A DNA stretch of 64,000 nucleotides, taken from Papilionanthe hookeriana x Papilionanthe teres. Its lineage: Eukaryota > Streptophyta > Magnoliopsida > Asparagales > Orchidaceae. Numbering within the stretch: position 1 is the stretch's first letter; each line of letters begins with the position of its first letter. A program made the translations under genes and the position numbers. This document shows, one piece after another, positions 1-11,842 of the stretch. The notes below the pieces were generated by a model. The model made no database searches and was not told where the DNA came from. It saw only the letters and a program-made list of their open reading frames with translations. The stretch lies in assembly GCA_022702705.1 (NCBI GenBank), contig CM040424.1:143907165-143971164 (forward strand), in the 5' to 3' direction.

Positions 1-723
1 GGTATCGGGGGGTATTTTTGGAATCTTTGGTATTTTTTGGTATGGATGATCAATTTGAGTGATTTGGAGATGTTTGGGATTGATTTTGGAAAATTTTGGG
101 TAATTTGGAAATTTTGCAAAAATTTGGGTAATTTGAGGGTTTTGGGTAGGTTTAGTAGGTGTAGGGTCTCGGGGTCAAAAATTGAAAATTTGGGAAATTT
201 AAGATTGGGTGAATTTGAGTGGGGTGAAATCATTTTGGTTGAGCCATGAAGCCATTTCAAGCCCATATGAGCCATGAAAGGACTCATTTGAGGCATTCAC
301 TATGTTGTTCCTAACCCTCTTGCCAAGGGCTTAGGGGTTAAGGACCATCCATGTGAATCACCTACATGAGTCAGGAGGTCAAGTTGGGTATGGGTGTGGT
401 TTTAGGAAGTGTGTGGAAATGTAGTGTGTAAGTGTAGTGTATGTCAGCCCCTTCACTGCGACCGGGCCACCTGTGAGCGATCCTAAGGCCAAAGAGTCTT
501 ATAGGAACTCATCCTTTAAACTTCCACATTTGATTTCAACCCTCTAGGTGATTAGGGGTCTATAGTCAAGTTTGTGGAGTTTGCAGGGAGTTTAGAAGTG
601 GTTTGAATTTCTAAAAGGCGGGTCCCAATTCTAGTCCTCTAAGATAGTCAAAGGAAAAGCCTAAGGCTAGATCCTAAGCACTAAAAAGAAGAAAGGAAGA
701 CCTCATCAAAAATGAGGTCAACA
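1..723 (-). mobile_element. G copy 1: 5' terminus of a giant LTR-like unit, cut by the window edge
   Basis: Read on the minus strand it begins TGTTGACCTC at 723 and matches the starts of the units at 19858, 50901 (minus) and 59807. It opens with the same hairpin (GACCTCAT, 5-base loop, ATGAGGTC). The right flank (724 on) is Athila-like pol sequence of E1, so this unit interrupted E1. The rest lies left of the window. Small ORFs inside it have no counterpart that suggests a protein. That it is an LTR is inferred from the complete copy at 19858-27300. Confidence 0.8.
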
Positions 724-1959
724 ATCCTTATCCTCTTTTCTCAACTCAAATTTCTTTTGAAATTTATCCTCAATTTCTCTTCCAAATTTTAGTTCATTAA
801 TTTTATCTTGTTCATCATTTAATTCAGGTTTTTCTTGTGATTGAGTCGCATCTAAAGATAAAAAGACTGGTTGTGTAGATGAATTCCCTAAATTGATAGG
901 CTTTAAAATTGTATTGGGTACATCCATCTTAAGTTCATGAGATTTTTCAACAGATGGAATTCAAATTTTACTATTTTTGGTAACATCCATCATTTCACAC
1001 CTCTTCTGAACATACATACAGTCTTCTTTAAATAATATTTTCAACTCATCATGAAAATCCATTTCAACCTCATCTATTATGTTACTCTCAAAACTTTCTT
1101 GGAAATGGTCTTTACTTAGATAATCAATTTCATCCATCAAAAAACAATCATCATCTTTTATCTCAGCTGGATATTTCATAGTTTTTAATACATTAAAAGT
1201 GACTTCATGGTCATTAATATTCATAGTCAACTCTCCTTTTTGTACATCTATCATAGCTTGTCCAGTAACAAGGAAAGGTCTCCCTAAAATAATTGGAATT
1301 TCTTTATCTTCCTCCATATCTAATACAATAAAGTCCAAAGGAAAGATAAATTTATCCACTTTAACAAGCATGTCTTTTATAACTCATTTTGGGTAAATGA
1401 TAAATCGATCAGCTAACAGAAGGGTTACAGTAGTGGGAGAAATATCGACTAAACCTAACCTTCTAAATATAGATAGAGGAATCACATTAATGCTCACTCC
1501 TAAATCACATAAAACTTTTCCACATAATCTTTTTCCAATTGCACAAGGAATTGTAAAGCTACAAGGATCTTTAAGTTTCCAAGGAAAATTTTTCTAAAGT
1601 ATAGCGCTGCACTCCTCACTTAGTGCAACTGTCTCATAATCCCCAAATTTCCTTTTCTTGTTTAATATATTCTTTATAAACTTTTCATAACTTGACATAT
1701 GTTCCAAAGCTTCAGTGAAAGGAATATTTATCGTTAACTTCTTAAGTTCTTTCATGAACTTTGAAAATTTTTTATCCAACTCATGCTGTCTAAGTCTTTG
1801 AGGAAATGAAGGTGGTGGTCTTTCCAAACTGATTTTAGTTGGAGATATTAATTTTTCCAGATCCTTAGAAACATGTTCTTCAGGTCTTTTAGTTTCCGTT
1901 GTTTCTCTCACAACATATTTCTCTTTTCTAATCACATCCTCTATCTCTCTTCCACTTTT
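724..1959 (-). pseudogene. E1 Athila-like pol, N-terminal part with protease, truncated by G copy 1
   Basis: This is the pol part just after gag in a minus-strand Athila-like element. A proline-rich linker (PPPSFPQRL, about 1820) is followed by the retroviral-type aspartic protease with the C-D-L-G-x-S-I-N motif near 1500. Next comes the family's conserved block with F-I-V-L-D and I-I-L-G-R-P-F near 1300. The reading frame is broken: a TGA interrupts the protease domain near 1392, the frame stops at 961, and the sequence ends at the G junction at 723 before RT begins. The protease would process Gag-Pol in cytoplasmic particles. The same blocks occur in E4 (plus strand, 38.4-38.9 kb). Dead copy. 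Confidence 0.85.
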
Positions 1960-3160
1960 TAATTGGACAGCCTTTATTTGTCATTAGTGTTCTCTTTAGG
2001 GTTGATCTCAATGTTGCTAGGAAGTGTTCCTTCAGGCCTATTGTTAAATGAATTAATAATTTTTCCCAGTTGATTCTCTATGTTTATAATCACAGCATTT
2101 TGACTTTGCAACTGGTTTCCCATTTGCAATGCCACTTCTTCCATAGACATCTTCTTATCCTCAAATTGTTGATCATTGTTAGAGTCTGGATTGTTTATGG
2201 TATTTAAAGCACATATGATAAGTTTGAATCAATTATATGCTCTAATGAACTTTCCTCACTTACAGAAGTAAGTTGAGGCTTGTTCATTCCAAATTGGTCC
2301 AACTTCCTTGATATAGTAGCAACCTGAGATGCAAGAATTGCAATCGCATCAGTATCATGAACACTAGCTACATTTTTATGATTTACCCTTGCAGAGGGCC
2401 ATTGAAATTTATTTGTAGCCATTTTTTCAATTAACTCATGCGCTTCATCAAATGGTTTTGACATTAATGATCCACCAGCGGCAGCGTCAATTATAGACCT
2501 AAGGGATCCTACTAACCCATTATAAAAAGTTTGAATGATTAACCAATCGGGCAGAGCATGGTGTGGACATTTTTTTGGAGTTCCTTATATCTTTCCCAGG
2601 CTTCGTATATTGATTCCCCTTCATACTGACAAAATAAGATAATATCATTTCTAAGTTTAGTAGTCATTGAAGGTGGAAAATACTTAGTTAGGAATTTCTG
2701 AGTTAACTCCTCCCAATTTTTAATAGAGCCAGGTGCTAATGAGTATAACCACATTTTAGCCTTATCCCTTAGTGAGAATGGAAAAATCCTTAGCCTGCAG
2801 CATCGTCTGACATACCGTTATAACAAAATGTAGCACAAAGTTCTAGAAAATTTGATAAATGTAAATAGGGATCCTCCAAAGGAGTTCCCCCAAACTGATT
2901 GTTCTGCACCAGTTGGATAATCTCAGGATTTATTTCAAACGAATCAGCTTCTACGATAGGATTTTGGATACTTTAGTGATTTTCATCTGCCGTAGGATTT
3001 ATGTAATCCCTCAATGATTTATGACGATTTTCCAAGTTATTATCTTGAAAGTTTTCCATTTCCATTTCTAGTTTTTCGAGCCCTTCCTGTATTTTTATTT
3101 TTTTATTTTTTTATAACTTGGGATCATAAGGCACAAGTTCTGCAGATCCTTTGTTTTGCA
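1960..3160 (-). pseudogene. E1 Athila-like gag
   Basis: This is the capsid gene of E1. I place the start at 3160 because Met-Gln-Asn-x-Gly-Ser aligns with the gag starts of E3 (32727) and E4 (36718). Recognisable blocks are L-R-D-Y-I-N-P-T near 3000, Q-N-N-Q-F-G-G-T-P near 2900, F-L-E-L-C-A-T-F near 2840, P-G-S-I-K-N-W-E-E near 2720, and an L-I-E-K-M-A-T-N-x-F-Q-W-P-S block near 2415. These are characteristic of Athila gag. No CCHC zinc knuckle is visible. Frameshifts and stops (for example near 2780 and 2540) break it into short pieces. The region 3161-3390 between gag and the PBS is leader sequence with no gene. Confidence 0.85.
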
Positions 3161-3390
3161 TACGTACCACAACAAATAATACATTAATAATTAAACAAAT
3201 AATAGATGAAATATATTCAACACAACAACATTTTCATGAACACCTTATTTTTCACACAAACATTTTTTTCACAACACTTTTTCATACAAAAAAACACTTT
3301 TCACACAAAAATAATTTTTACGACACTACAGTTTCCAAGTCTAAGCCTAATTACTTCAACTAAAATTCTCCTAAAGTTCTTACCGAAGCT

Positions 3391-3408
3391 TCCCCGGCAA
3401 CGGCGCCA
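3391..3408 (-). promoter_or_regulatory. E1 primer binding site (tRNA-Asp)
   Basis: On the minus strand it reads TGGCGCCGTTGCCGGGGA, a perfect complement of the 3' end of plant tRNA-Asp(GTC) including CCA. It lies 6 bases after the LTR end (CA at 3415-3416), the same spacing as in E3 and E4. A tRNA-Asp primer is typical of Athila elements. Confidence 0.93.
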
Positions 3409-3414
3409 AAAACT

Positions 3415-5347
3415 TGACCCGACCCGCAATTACATAGTAAATTAACTTCCAAAAGATGGGAAAAAACTTGACCAGATTTATAAATAGAGGCTAGTGTGCA
3501 AAATCTTAAATGATATAAAAATTGGAAAATATTTTACACACTAGGGGTACTACAGAAGTATACATATCGGTTTAAGTAATATAGAGTTTTCTTTAAAAAC
3601 CCCAGTATCGATCCCACGAGGAAGTGAAGTAAGAGGTCTTTAGTTAAATTCTAGTCTACTACTAATAGTCCTTAGTTTGGAATGTCATTAAAATTTTATT
3701 TTATCTAGCAACTACTCCTAAATGCAAGTGTTAAATATAATAGTAACTATAACTAAATGCAAATAATAATTCTAAAGATAATCCTTTTTGGATGAATTGG
3801 TTTGGAGAATTTTGAGATACTAAAAACTACAATTCTTATGTAATAAAATGGATAATGTATAGGAATGAGATGCATTTAATATTTTATGTGCCAAATAGGA
3901 GCAATCCTATTCTTTACCCTTTCGTCCAGGCATAAAGAACATTGACTAATCCTATGCTTGGTTACTGAATCTGTGGCTAGGCTAGGAGAATACCGGCTCT
4001 CACTTCGGAGCTCCCACGTTTCCGTCGCATGAGGGCTAACAATCTACACTTCAGCAACCAAACGATAGGACCGAATTGAGGATTTTTGCCTGTCACTCTA
4101 AAATCTCCAATTCTACGCCTAATAATTATATTTCCCTATTTATTTACATTCAATCCCCATGAACTTCACCATCCATGGAAATTGAATGTGGTTCCACTTT
4201 ATTGAGAATTACATATGCCCTTTCGGGACTTAACGTAATTACAACGAATTTTAACAGTACAATGAGTCCTTATTGTAACGTAAATGAAGTGCAAGTAAAA
4301 ACCATCACATTTATATATAAAACATCTTTTAGCAAGCATCCCAATATCCTAATCATGAATCCTACTCATTGCAAAAGAAAAGTAGAATGGAAACAATAAC
4401 ATAATTTTCTTATGCCACTATTTCCAAAAAAGAAGAAAGAGTAAGAAAGATACATCACAAAGCACAAAGAAAAAACAAAGGAAACTTCATTAAACCAAAG
4501 CAAATCCACTATGTAAATGTTTACAAAATTATAAGATAATGAAGAACAATACTTAGCTTTTTCCCCTTGAAAGAAAGACGTAGATCTCTCACACAAAGTC
4601 TCCCGGCGATCCATGCAATGCTAGCGAAATCCCTTACAAATTCTCTCAAATTCTCTTCTACAATCTCTCCAAAGGGGTCGAAATCTACATTTCTACTCCT
4701 AATCTAAGAATCCTAAACATTCTCCAAGATTTTCCTAACATTCCTCTCTTGTTTCTCTTCTTTTTTCTTCCTAAATTCACTAATTTAAAGAGTGTGGACG
4801 AATTTCTAAGAGTTCCCTTAAGCACCCCTTTGAAAAAGAGTCCAAATATGTCGAATTTAGGCCCAAAGCTGCCAAAGGTCGGTCTAAAACCTTCCCAGGC
4901 GCTGTCGGCGGGTTCGAGGTCAATGTCGGCGAGCTATTCGGGCATTTTTTGGCCATCTCTGGAAAGGCGAGATCGAGGCCGCCGTCGACGAGCAGACTGC
5001 TGCGCAGCTCCACCGTTTCGCTCTGTTTGGCTCCGTTTTGCCCCATTTTAGTTGCGTTGCATTCGTAACAGATAGCCCTACAAAATAAACATAAAAACAA
5101 ACTTTTTTAAAATTGTAATCTCATTCAAAAATATGAAAGAAGTATAAAAGAGATTAAGCATCGAAAGACTTATCGAAAGGTGTTAGGGCAAAATTTCATT
5201 TCTTGCTCGTTTTTGCTTATTTTTGCTCTAATCACCATTTCTTGTACCTAAAACTAAAAATCATACAAAATACCTTCTTTTAAAGTGCAATATCATAAAA
5301 ATAAGTAAAATCATATATCAAAAAGCATGAATATTTTAGGCGGGTCA
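3415..5347 (-). mobile_element. E1 5' LTR (1.93 kb)
   Basis: On the minus strand it starts TGACCCG at 5347 and ends CGGGTCA at 3415, giving a 7-bp inverted terminal repeat. The promoter-distal end carries the block shared by all Athila-like LTRs here (GTGGGATCGATACTGG, then the CGTATAC segment near 3560). The flank at 5348 is the 3' UTR of E0, so E1 inserted into E0. A GC-rich stretch at 4850-5040 holds overlapping ORFs on both strands that I take as chance. No target duplication can be tested because the other LTR is outside the window. Confidence 0.85.
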
Positions 5348-5524
5348 CCTTGCACCTGTAGAATTTACTTGAATTATTCGAAGATCTTCCTGAAAATTTT
5401 ACTATTGTATTTATCTAAGTCAAAATTATGGTATTCTAGTAAGAAAGTTTATTGCGGTACATCATAATTTTATGTATTAACTAAAATTACTTAAGGACAA
5501 GTAATAATTAAGTTTGGGGGATCA
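5348..5524 (+). mobile_element. E0 3' UTR and polypurine tract
   Basis: This is the end of the internal region of a plus-strand Athila-like element. The conserved tract GACAAGTAAT is followed by the polypurine tract AGTTTGGGGG at 5511-5520 and four spacer bases. It matches the minus-strand tract of E3 at 17936-17946. The rest of E0 lies left of E1, outside the window. Confidence 0.75.
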
Positions 5525-7107
5525 TGATCCATAAAAATTTGATAGTTTTTTAATGTCCATTTCATACATATTTTTGATGATATTGCACTTTAAAGAAAGA
5601 AATTTTTCATAATTTCATGCAAGTACAATGATTTTAGGCCTTTGGAGAATAGGAAGCGAAGAGGAGCAAATTTGGATCAAAATGGAGCAAAAGTGCATTT
5701 TATTGAACTAGCGTTGAACGACACTGTCACCAATGCCGGACCGCGCCAACTTACAAAGACTTTGGACCAGAAGGCGGAAAATAGCACCAGACGGCGCCTT
5801 ATTTTGCGTCAGACCGCACCATATCCTGATTTTAAACTAGATTCATTGTATTTGTTTGGATTTTGGAGGAATGCTTGAAGAAACACTTGGAAAATCAGTT
5901 ATGGTCGGATTTAAACTATTTTGAAGCCAATTTTAGTAAGGGGGAGAGAGTTTAGAGTGTGAGGGAGTGAAGAGTGAGTGTCTTTTAATTTTTTTTAGGA
6001 AATTTAAGGTTTGTTTTTTCTCTTCTAAGGAGTGTAGGAGGATAGGGAAAGTGAGAGATTTCTTCTTCCTTACTTTTCTAAAAAAAGAATTGTGTGTTAT
6101 TATGAAGAAAGAAGAGGAGTCAAAGGAATTCCTTGAGATTCGCTTGGGGAAGAGTTTGAGATAAGTTGTCTTTTCTTTACTTTGTTTGTATGACGTTGCT
6201 TTTATATATAAAATCCATGTTTTGTCATCCTTTCCTCATAAGTCTTGAGTAGATTTCTTTCTCTTCCTCAATTTCATGTGATGTGTTGATGTTGTGTTAT
6301 GGAAATGACGTGTCGATTTCTTATGGAGAATTTATGATGACCATTTCACTTTGTACTTCATTTACTTTTTGATCTGGCCAATTAAATTGTTAAAACTTGT
6401 TGGGAAACATATGTTCCGAAAGGATTATGAGTTCCACAACAAAAGTGAAGGTCACATTCAATGTCCATAAATGAGTGACGTGGTTTATGGGGGTAGAGTG
6501 CAAATAATTAGGGAAATATATTTTGATGGGCGTAGAATTGGATATTTCAAAGTGACAGGCTGAAATCCTCAATTTGATCCTAGGGTTTGGAAACCAAAGC
6601 GAGAGTTAGCCTTCAGAGGGAAGGGAAGTGGGAGCTCTGGAGTGAGAGCCAGTATCCCCCCAGCCTAACCACGGATTTGGGGACTGAACTTAGGATTAAC
6701 CAATGTTCTTTATGCGCTTGGAAAAGGTAAAGAATAGGAATACTCCTATTTGGCACAATACATTTACATCACTGATCTATGTCACAAAAATCATCATATT
6801 ATTATTGGAGAGGTGTAAGATTCTTTCTTACAACTGAACTTTGTTATAAATTTAGTCTTGTGTTAGTTAAACTTGCTAGAAAGTAAAAACGTACTTTGGT
6901 AGAATTAGTAACTACAACTATTTTTCTCTATTCTAAGATTAGTAATTACTTGCAATTATGTTGTGATTCAAGAAGTGATTTCTGTGTTACACCATATAAT
7001 TAATTGCCTCCCTATGGGATTAATATCCAGGACTTCACTAGAGCCCTGTATTACTTGAGCGATACGTATACTTGCGTTTAATTATGTGACTCAATATAAA
7101 ACTAAAT

Positions 7108-7110
<3 letters not shown>
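5525..7110 (+). mobile_element. E0 3' LTR, truncated at its right end
   Basis: It starts TGATCCATAA straight after the polypurine tract. It contains a TATATATAAA stretch near 6200 that could be a TATA box, and near 7000-7080 the family's terminal block (cctatgggattaat, attacttgag, cgtatacttgcg). The expected LTR end (about 150 further bases and CGGGTCA) is missing; the sequence runs instead into a TA microsatellite. Small ORFs within are not considered coding. Confidence 0.75.

Positions 7111-7155
<45 letters not shown>
7111..7155. repeat. (TA)n microsatellite
   Basis: About 22 uninterrupted TA units at the broken edge of the E0 LTR. Confidence 0.97.
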
Positions 7156-7158
<3 letters not shown>

Positions 7159-8222
7159 TTAATAAATTTTAGCAATTTAAAAAAATCACACCTATAACTC
7201 AAACCCACTGAAGGTCAACCTGTATTAACTCAAATCAACCCAAATCAACCTTAATCGATCTTGGGTCGACCCAACCTAACTTGGGTTAACCTAAATCAAC
7301 TTAAATCAAACCTGGATCAAGTTAACTTAATTCGGTTTAACCCAAACCAATTTAAATCAAATCGTGGGTCAACCTGACCTAACTAAACTAGCTTAAATTG
7401 AACTTGGGTCAAACCGTCCTAACTCGAGATAACACAAATTGACTCGAATCATTTTTAGGTCAACCCAACTTAGCCTAATTTAAACTTAAGTGACCTATGT
7501 TAAGGAGTGTTTGACTTCTTTGAAGAGAATAAAAACACACTGAATACATCCTGGAGACGATATGTGCTGAAATGCAAAAAAAAGACAACAATAAAGTCAC
7601 CATAAAGATTACTAAAAATTAAACTTCAACCATAAAATGCAATATGGTTTTAGGTGGACTTTTGAAGGAGGCAACTCATGGGTAAAGAAATACCTTCCTG
7701 TCACTTGTGACTAGTCAAATCGCAAACCCAATGACCTAAGGAGGACAGAACCATGAGAGAATTTCAAAATCAAAATCAACATGAATATCACAAAAAATTT
7801 AATCAGCTAAGAAGTCATAAGTAACCTAAATTTTCAACCCCCTAAAATCTAAATGAAAAATATTATAACTTAAATGAAAATTTAATGAATAAACATCACC
7901 GAATGCAACTTTAACTATGCCACCCAAGTTTATTAAGATCTCTCGGATGATGCAACCCATGGTTGCTTACAAGAACCTTATAGTCGAAGGTAGATTGACC
8001 GTCACTCCAGACTAAGTAGATCAGGGAAACCGACAACCCCGAGATGACATAAAGCCATGGGCATTTTGATCGGGTTGTCCTGCATAAAATAAATAAAAAC
8101 CAACCAATATTTTTTATGCTAACTCATGTTTTGCAGAGCTACCGAATACAAATTACAAGATGCCGCCTTAGATTTACTTTACATGTTATTTTGGGCGTGT
8201 TAATTCTATTTTACAGGGATGA
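7156..8222. other. Old repeat debris between E0 and E2
   Basis: No gene is visible. 7180-7500 is a run of short related phrases (ACCTAA, AACTTGGGT, AAATCAACC), a degenerate tandem repeat. 7920-8090 resembles the distal part of the G unit (copy 2, 26050-26220). Shared pieces in the same order are cggatgatg-aaccc, gttgct-ac, gactaagt-gatc and a gatga-catgg segment. It is therefore probably a diverged relative of G. 7540-7900 shows nothing I recognise. Confidence 0.5.
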
Positions 8223-8750
8223 TGACCCGACCCATAATTATGTAAATATTTTTACTCTAAAAGATTGCCAAAATCTTGGCCCAAATTATATTTAGGGGCT
8301 AGTGTGAATAAATGAAATGTTCTAGAAATTATATGATAAACCTTCACACTAGAGGTACTACACAAGTATACGTATTGTTTCAAGTAATATAAGATTTTCT
8401 TTAAAAACCTCAGTATCGATCCCACGGGAAAAGTTGGTAACATTATGTATTTGACTAAGAAAGTCCTTCACTTTAAACGGTAGAATATATTGTCCGAAAG
8501 TATGAAAAGTAAAGTTTACTCAAAGAAAAGAAAGACATTTGCTTTAGACATCTCTTCAAAATTCATCCATATTCAATCAATATAAGTGTTGACGTCTCTG
8601 GAGCCTAGCCACCAAACTGCCACGCCTAGGTACCAAACTGTAGCGCCTAGGCGCTACCCTTGAATTCCATCTGAAGGCCAGGTGCCAGATTCTGGAGCCT
8701 AGGCAATTGATTGGATTTGGTTCTTTTTCTTATAAGAATCTTCAGAAATC
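8223..8750 (-). mobile_element. E2 3' LTR, internally deleted remnant
   Basis: The left end is the minus-strand LTR terminus GGGTCGGGTCA, matching E1. The next 250 bases carry the family block (cccacgggaaaa, cagtatcgat, acaagtatacgt). The palindrome cluster that normally sits in the promoter part of the LTR follows at 8600-8704, far too close, so about 1.3 kb seems deleted. No clean LTR start or polypurine tract is seen on the right; the end at 8750 is approximate. Confidence 0.6.
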
Positions 8751-9419
8751 AATTATAAGAATTCTGATTTTTATTATTCATTTAAAAAATAATTGTAATT
8801 TTTCATACTAAGAAGTCTCAGAAAAAATGAAAAGAAAATAATTATTTGAGAACTCTACCAGTAAAGATACTAATACTTTAAAATTGTAAATAAGTTCAAA
8901 AATGTAAATAAATTTGTTTCTTTAAGTTGATTCAAATGAAGCCAATTTTTTATTAGGCATTTCCTTAAGCTTCTCTTCACTTATTTATTTCTATTTTTAT
9001 TTTTGCTTTTCTTTTCTTTTGATTTTTTTTTTCTTCTTTTCTTTTTTTTTTTCAATATCTTTTTAATCATACTTTTTCTTTTCCCTTTATGTGAAGATTA
9101 CTGTATCTGGATAGCCTTAATGATTCTAAACTCCAACATCATCTTCCTAAAGTTAAAAACCCTTCACATTTCTTCACTTAATAATGTGTATTAGTTTAAT
9201 AATGATTTTTCATAGAGTTTCCAATTCTTTTTGAAGTGTATATTTAAAATTTCTTAGCATTTCAAAAGTACAGATTCTCTACTATGAATAATAAAAGCAT
9301 AATCCTAAGCTTTCATACCAAACACCTTAACTTTTGAACTAACCCTTGCTACTAGAAAATTTTACTTAAGACTATTATAAGATCATAGGATAAAAAGTAT
9401 AATATTCTAAAGTTAACAC
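8751..9419 (-). mobile_element. E2 3' UTR
   Basis: Non-coding. It matches the 3' UTR of E3 (18300-18660), for example the phrase around ttttttattagg and the actatatctggatag segment near 9100. The T-rich ORF at 9003-9194 is low complexity and not counted as a gene. Confidence 0.65.
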
Positions 9420-9851
9420 TGTTGACCTCACTTTTGTGAGGATGCATTACAAATGACATTCATAATCTATCTTTAGAGGAAGTCTACCAAAATTGACTTC
9501 CCGAATATATCCAAAATCCTCTAACCCCAAATTTTAGGGTAAATACTAAATCACACCCTTTTGAGCTCAAATTCTAGAGGCATTTCAGATGAACTAAAAA
9601 AAATGAACATTATGTCAACCATTAAATTAACTGGCCCAAATTTGATCAAAATGGTCAATTTTGCACCCAATGACCACCACATTGACCACCATGTCAACCC
9701 TTGACATAACTAGTCAAACTTTGGTCAAAATGGTTAATTTTGAACCCAATGACCACTACATTGACCACCAGGTCAACCCTTGACCTAAATTGGTCAAACA
9801 TGGTCAAAATGGTCAATTTTTTGACCAATCACCACCACATTGACCACTCCA
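9420..9851 (+). mobile_element. Short TG...CA fragment related to the G terminus, with three 79-bp repeats
   Basis: It starts TGTTGACCTCACTTTTGTGAGG, close to the G start but with one stem pair changed from T-A to C-G. From 9614 to 9850 it holds three tandem units of 79 bp, each containing GTCAACC, a GGTCAAAATGGT segment and TTGACCACC. It ends TCCA at 9851. No target duplication is seen (aacac left, taaat right). It replaces the C-terminal part of the env-position ORF of E2. It may be a small solo LTR of a related family. Confidence 0.5.
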
Positions 9852-10244
9852 TAAATAAGATATGCAATAATCTACTTTAACTCTGCTTCAAATGGTGTAT
9901 ACTTAACATAGAAGCAATTCATAGCAGGAAGCAGACCATACACCACCTTTATCCACTCAAAAGTAAACTCAACCCCTCTTCCTCGAACACATATCTTATC
10001 ATGAGATGCTTCTGTAAAATTAGAATAAAACTCTCATACCATAAAAATGACAGCTACGACAGTGAAATAACATAATTTCTTCCAGTGCCGAGCTACAATC
10101 ACATTCTCAATGGCACCACAAGGTCTGTAAAAACTTCACTCTGTAATGAACATCCTTGACATTACAAATTTGTTAACGAAGTTATGCCTCGATATTTACA
10201 AATTTTGCATGGTCAAAAGCTTATTTTCCCTTTCCCCGCTTCAT
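9852..10244 (-). pseudogene. E2 env-position ORF, N-terminal half (plant 'putative transposon protein' type)
   Basis: A decayed relative of the ORF split in E3 (28068-27301). I place the start at 10244, where Met-Lys-Arg lies just before a FVNIEA stretch equivalent to FVNMRA in E3. Recognisable parts are A-R-H-W-K-K near 10060, E-F-Y-S-N near 10010, V-R-G-R-G-V-E-F near 9970 and V-Y-G-L near 9940. This order (W, REFYANL, VRG...F, YG) matches a domain known from many plant genomes as the putative plant transposon protein family. Four or more stops break it. The C-terminal half is missing and replaced by the 9420-9851 fragment. Function unknown. Confidence 0.6.
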
Positions 10245-10631
10245 CTTAGGAGCATCTAAAAATTCAAGAAAAATTCCTACAAAATTTTAAAACAAGATTA
10301 ATGGCTTCCTACAATTTCTTTCAAGTAAATGAGGCTTAGATCCATGGATTTTTCACCACACAATCAAAACATTTACCATTTTCTGCCTCCACTCTAGCTG
10401 TGAGAAAATTCATCGTAATCCACAAAATAACTATGTCAAAATGAAGATCTATCCTCAAGAAAATGAAATCCGATGGTAAAAGGTTCAAAAGCTTGAGGAT
10501 TTGAGCATAAGGGTGAACCCTAGGACCGGTTTTAAGAAAAGGAGAAAGAAGATGAAGTTTGGGCGTCGAAAATGGCTTGGGCCTGGTTTAAATCGTGATT
10601 TAGAGGTGTTTCGGTGGGTTTAGTTAAACCG

Positions 10632-10722
10632 ATGCCTAGGCGCTCTGCAGTGCCAAAGTATGGCGCTTAGGTGCCAGTTCTGGTACCTAAGCGCCAATTC
10701 TGGTACCTAGGCGCCAGACCCG
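10632..10722. repeat. GGCGCC palindrome cluster, E2, between small ORF and env-position ORF
   Basis: Four short units of the type TGGCGCTTAGGTGCCA or GGTACCTAGGCGCCAG within 90 bases, each nearly self-complementary. The surrounding spacer 10245-11084 shows no other feature. Confidence 0.8.
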
Positions 10723-11084
10723 AAATTTTTAATGGTTTCACTTTTTATGCATCACACAGCAATTCAGAAGCCTCTAAACCAAAATTTCTCATTAATTTAA
10801 CATCAAACCTCATATTTATAATCTCTCCAACTTCTTCTAACTTCCCATTATTCAATCATAATTTTCGATCCAAGATTGATTCCACCATTCTAATCTAAGA
10901 TTTGCAAAAACATAATTTCATTAATAATAACTGAGTGATAGTGCAACAAACACTAAAATAGAATAAAACACTAGAAACTAAAACGAAACAAACACACATT
11001 CAAATATTACACAATACATCCAATACTAAAGTTGACACAAACTTGCACATAAACACTAGAATCTTTCCAAATATTAGCCCTTGT

Positions 11085-11480
11085 TTACCTCATTTTCATC
11101 CCCCTTTCCAATGTTAAATAGCTGTGATCAAATGTGTGGAGGAAAGGAGCACGAGGTATTTCCATAGCCATTTTTTCGTCAATCCAACTATTTTTGTTAT
11201 ACATGGTTACATGATAATCCTGATAGAACGCCATGTTATTGGATTGGAGTTTTATATTCCACTCCAAGTGCTCGTACTAATGATACATCTCATGCAACTT
11301 GTTGTGCAGAAGTGACAGTTCCTCTTCAATCTTTCCTAATTTGCTCGTCATCCTTTCCAAACTCAGTGCAAAAAACCCATTGAAATAGGTTTGAGCATCT
11401 TTGTGCACAAACTTATCTCCATTGGCCATACCACTATTTTTACTCTCCATGGAAGCAAGCAAATGGCCTAAAGAACTCAA
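11085..11480 (-). pseudogene. E2 small ORF downstream of pol
   Basis: One frame of about 131 codons with a single in-frame TAG (11277-11279) that splits it in two. The predicted product is hydrophilic and largely helical. Y-F-N-G-F-F and S-L-E-R-M lie near codons 32-44, a heptad-like region follows, then L-H-E-M-Y-H near codon 63 and H-L-E-W-N-I-K-L right after the stop. M-Y-N-K-N-S-W-I-D-E-K lies near codon 92. E4 (42566-42912) and E3 (29376-28972) carry the same ORF in the same place. I do not recognise the family. It could be a coiled-coil accessory protein. Confidence 0.7.
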
Positions 11481-11610
11481 ACTCCCACTTAACTTCTTCT
11501 CTCAGGATTAATTTTCAAAATTTGGATGATTGGGAACGAATATATGGCAGTTAAAATAGAAAGGAGTGGGAAAAAACTGCATTGGACGGTTTTTCCCACA
11601 TTCAGAAGCT

Positions 11611-11699
11611 GTGGCACCTAGGCACCGAATTCTGGTGTCTAGGCGCCAGTCTTACTGAGCGCTGAAGCATAGACGCCAGTTTTAGTACTTAGGCGCCAT
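11611..11699. repeat. GGCGCC palindrome cluster, E2, between pol and small ORF
   Basis: Four units of the type CACCTAGGCACC / TCTAGGCGCCAG / TTAGGCGCCA in under 90 bases. The flanking spacer 11481-11842 is otherwise featureless apart from the conserved block at 11843-11893. Confidence 0.8.
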
Positions 11700-11842
11700 T
11701 GCCTTAATAAGCATCATTTCACCAAATGTCAAAATTTTTAAGTCTCAACATGTTTAAATCATCAAATAGTGTTTTATATGTCACCTTAACTTTAGTAAGG
11801 CCTGGTACTAGAGACCTAACAAACATAAATCAATCCACATAA

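Noticed and set aside
3391..3408. tRNA-like GGCAACGGCGCCA strings as tRNA genes (also near 32828 and 36639)
   Set aside because: Only the acceptor-end match is present, next to LTR ends; these are primer binding sites.
4749..5100. Overlapping GC-rich ORFs on both strands as a possible host gene
   Set aside because: Inside the E1 LTR, no recognisable domain, and open on both strands, as expected by chance in a GC-rich patch.
9003..9194. 63-codon ORF rich in Phe and Leu, like a membrane peptide
   Set aside because: Produced by a T-rich simple sequence in the E2 3' UTR.
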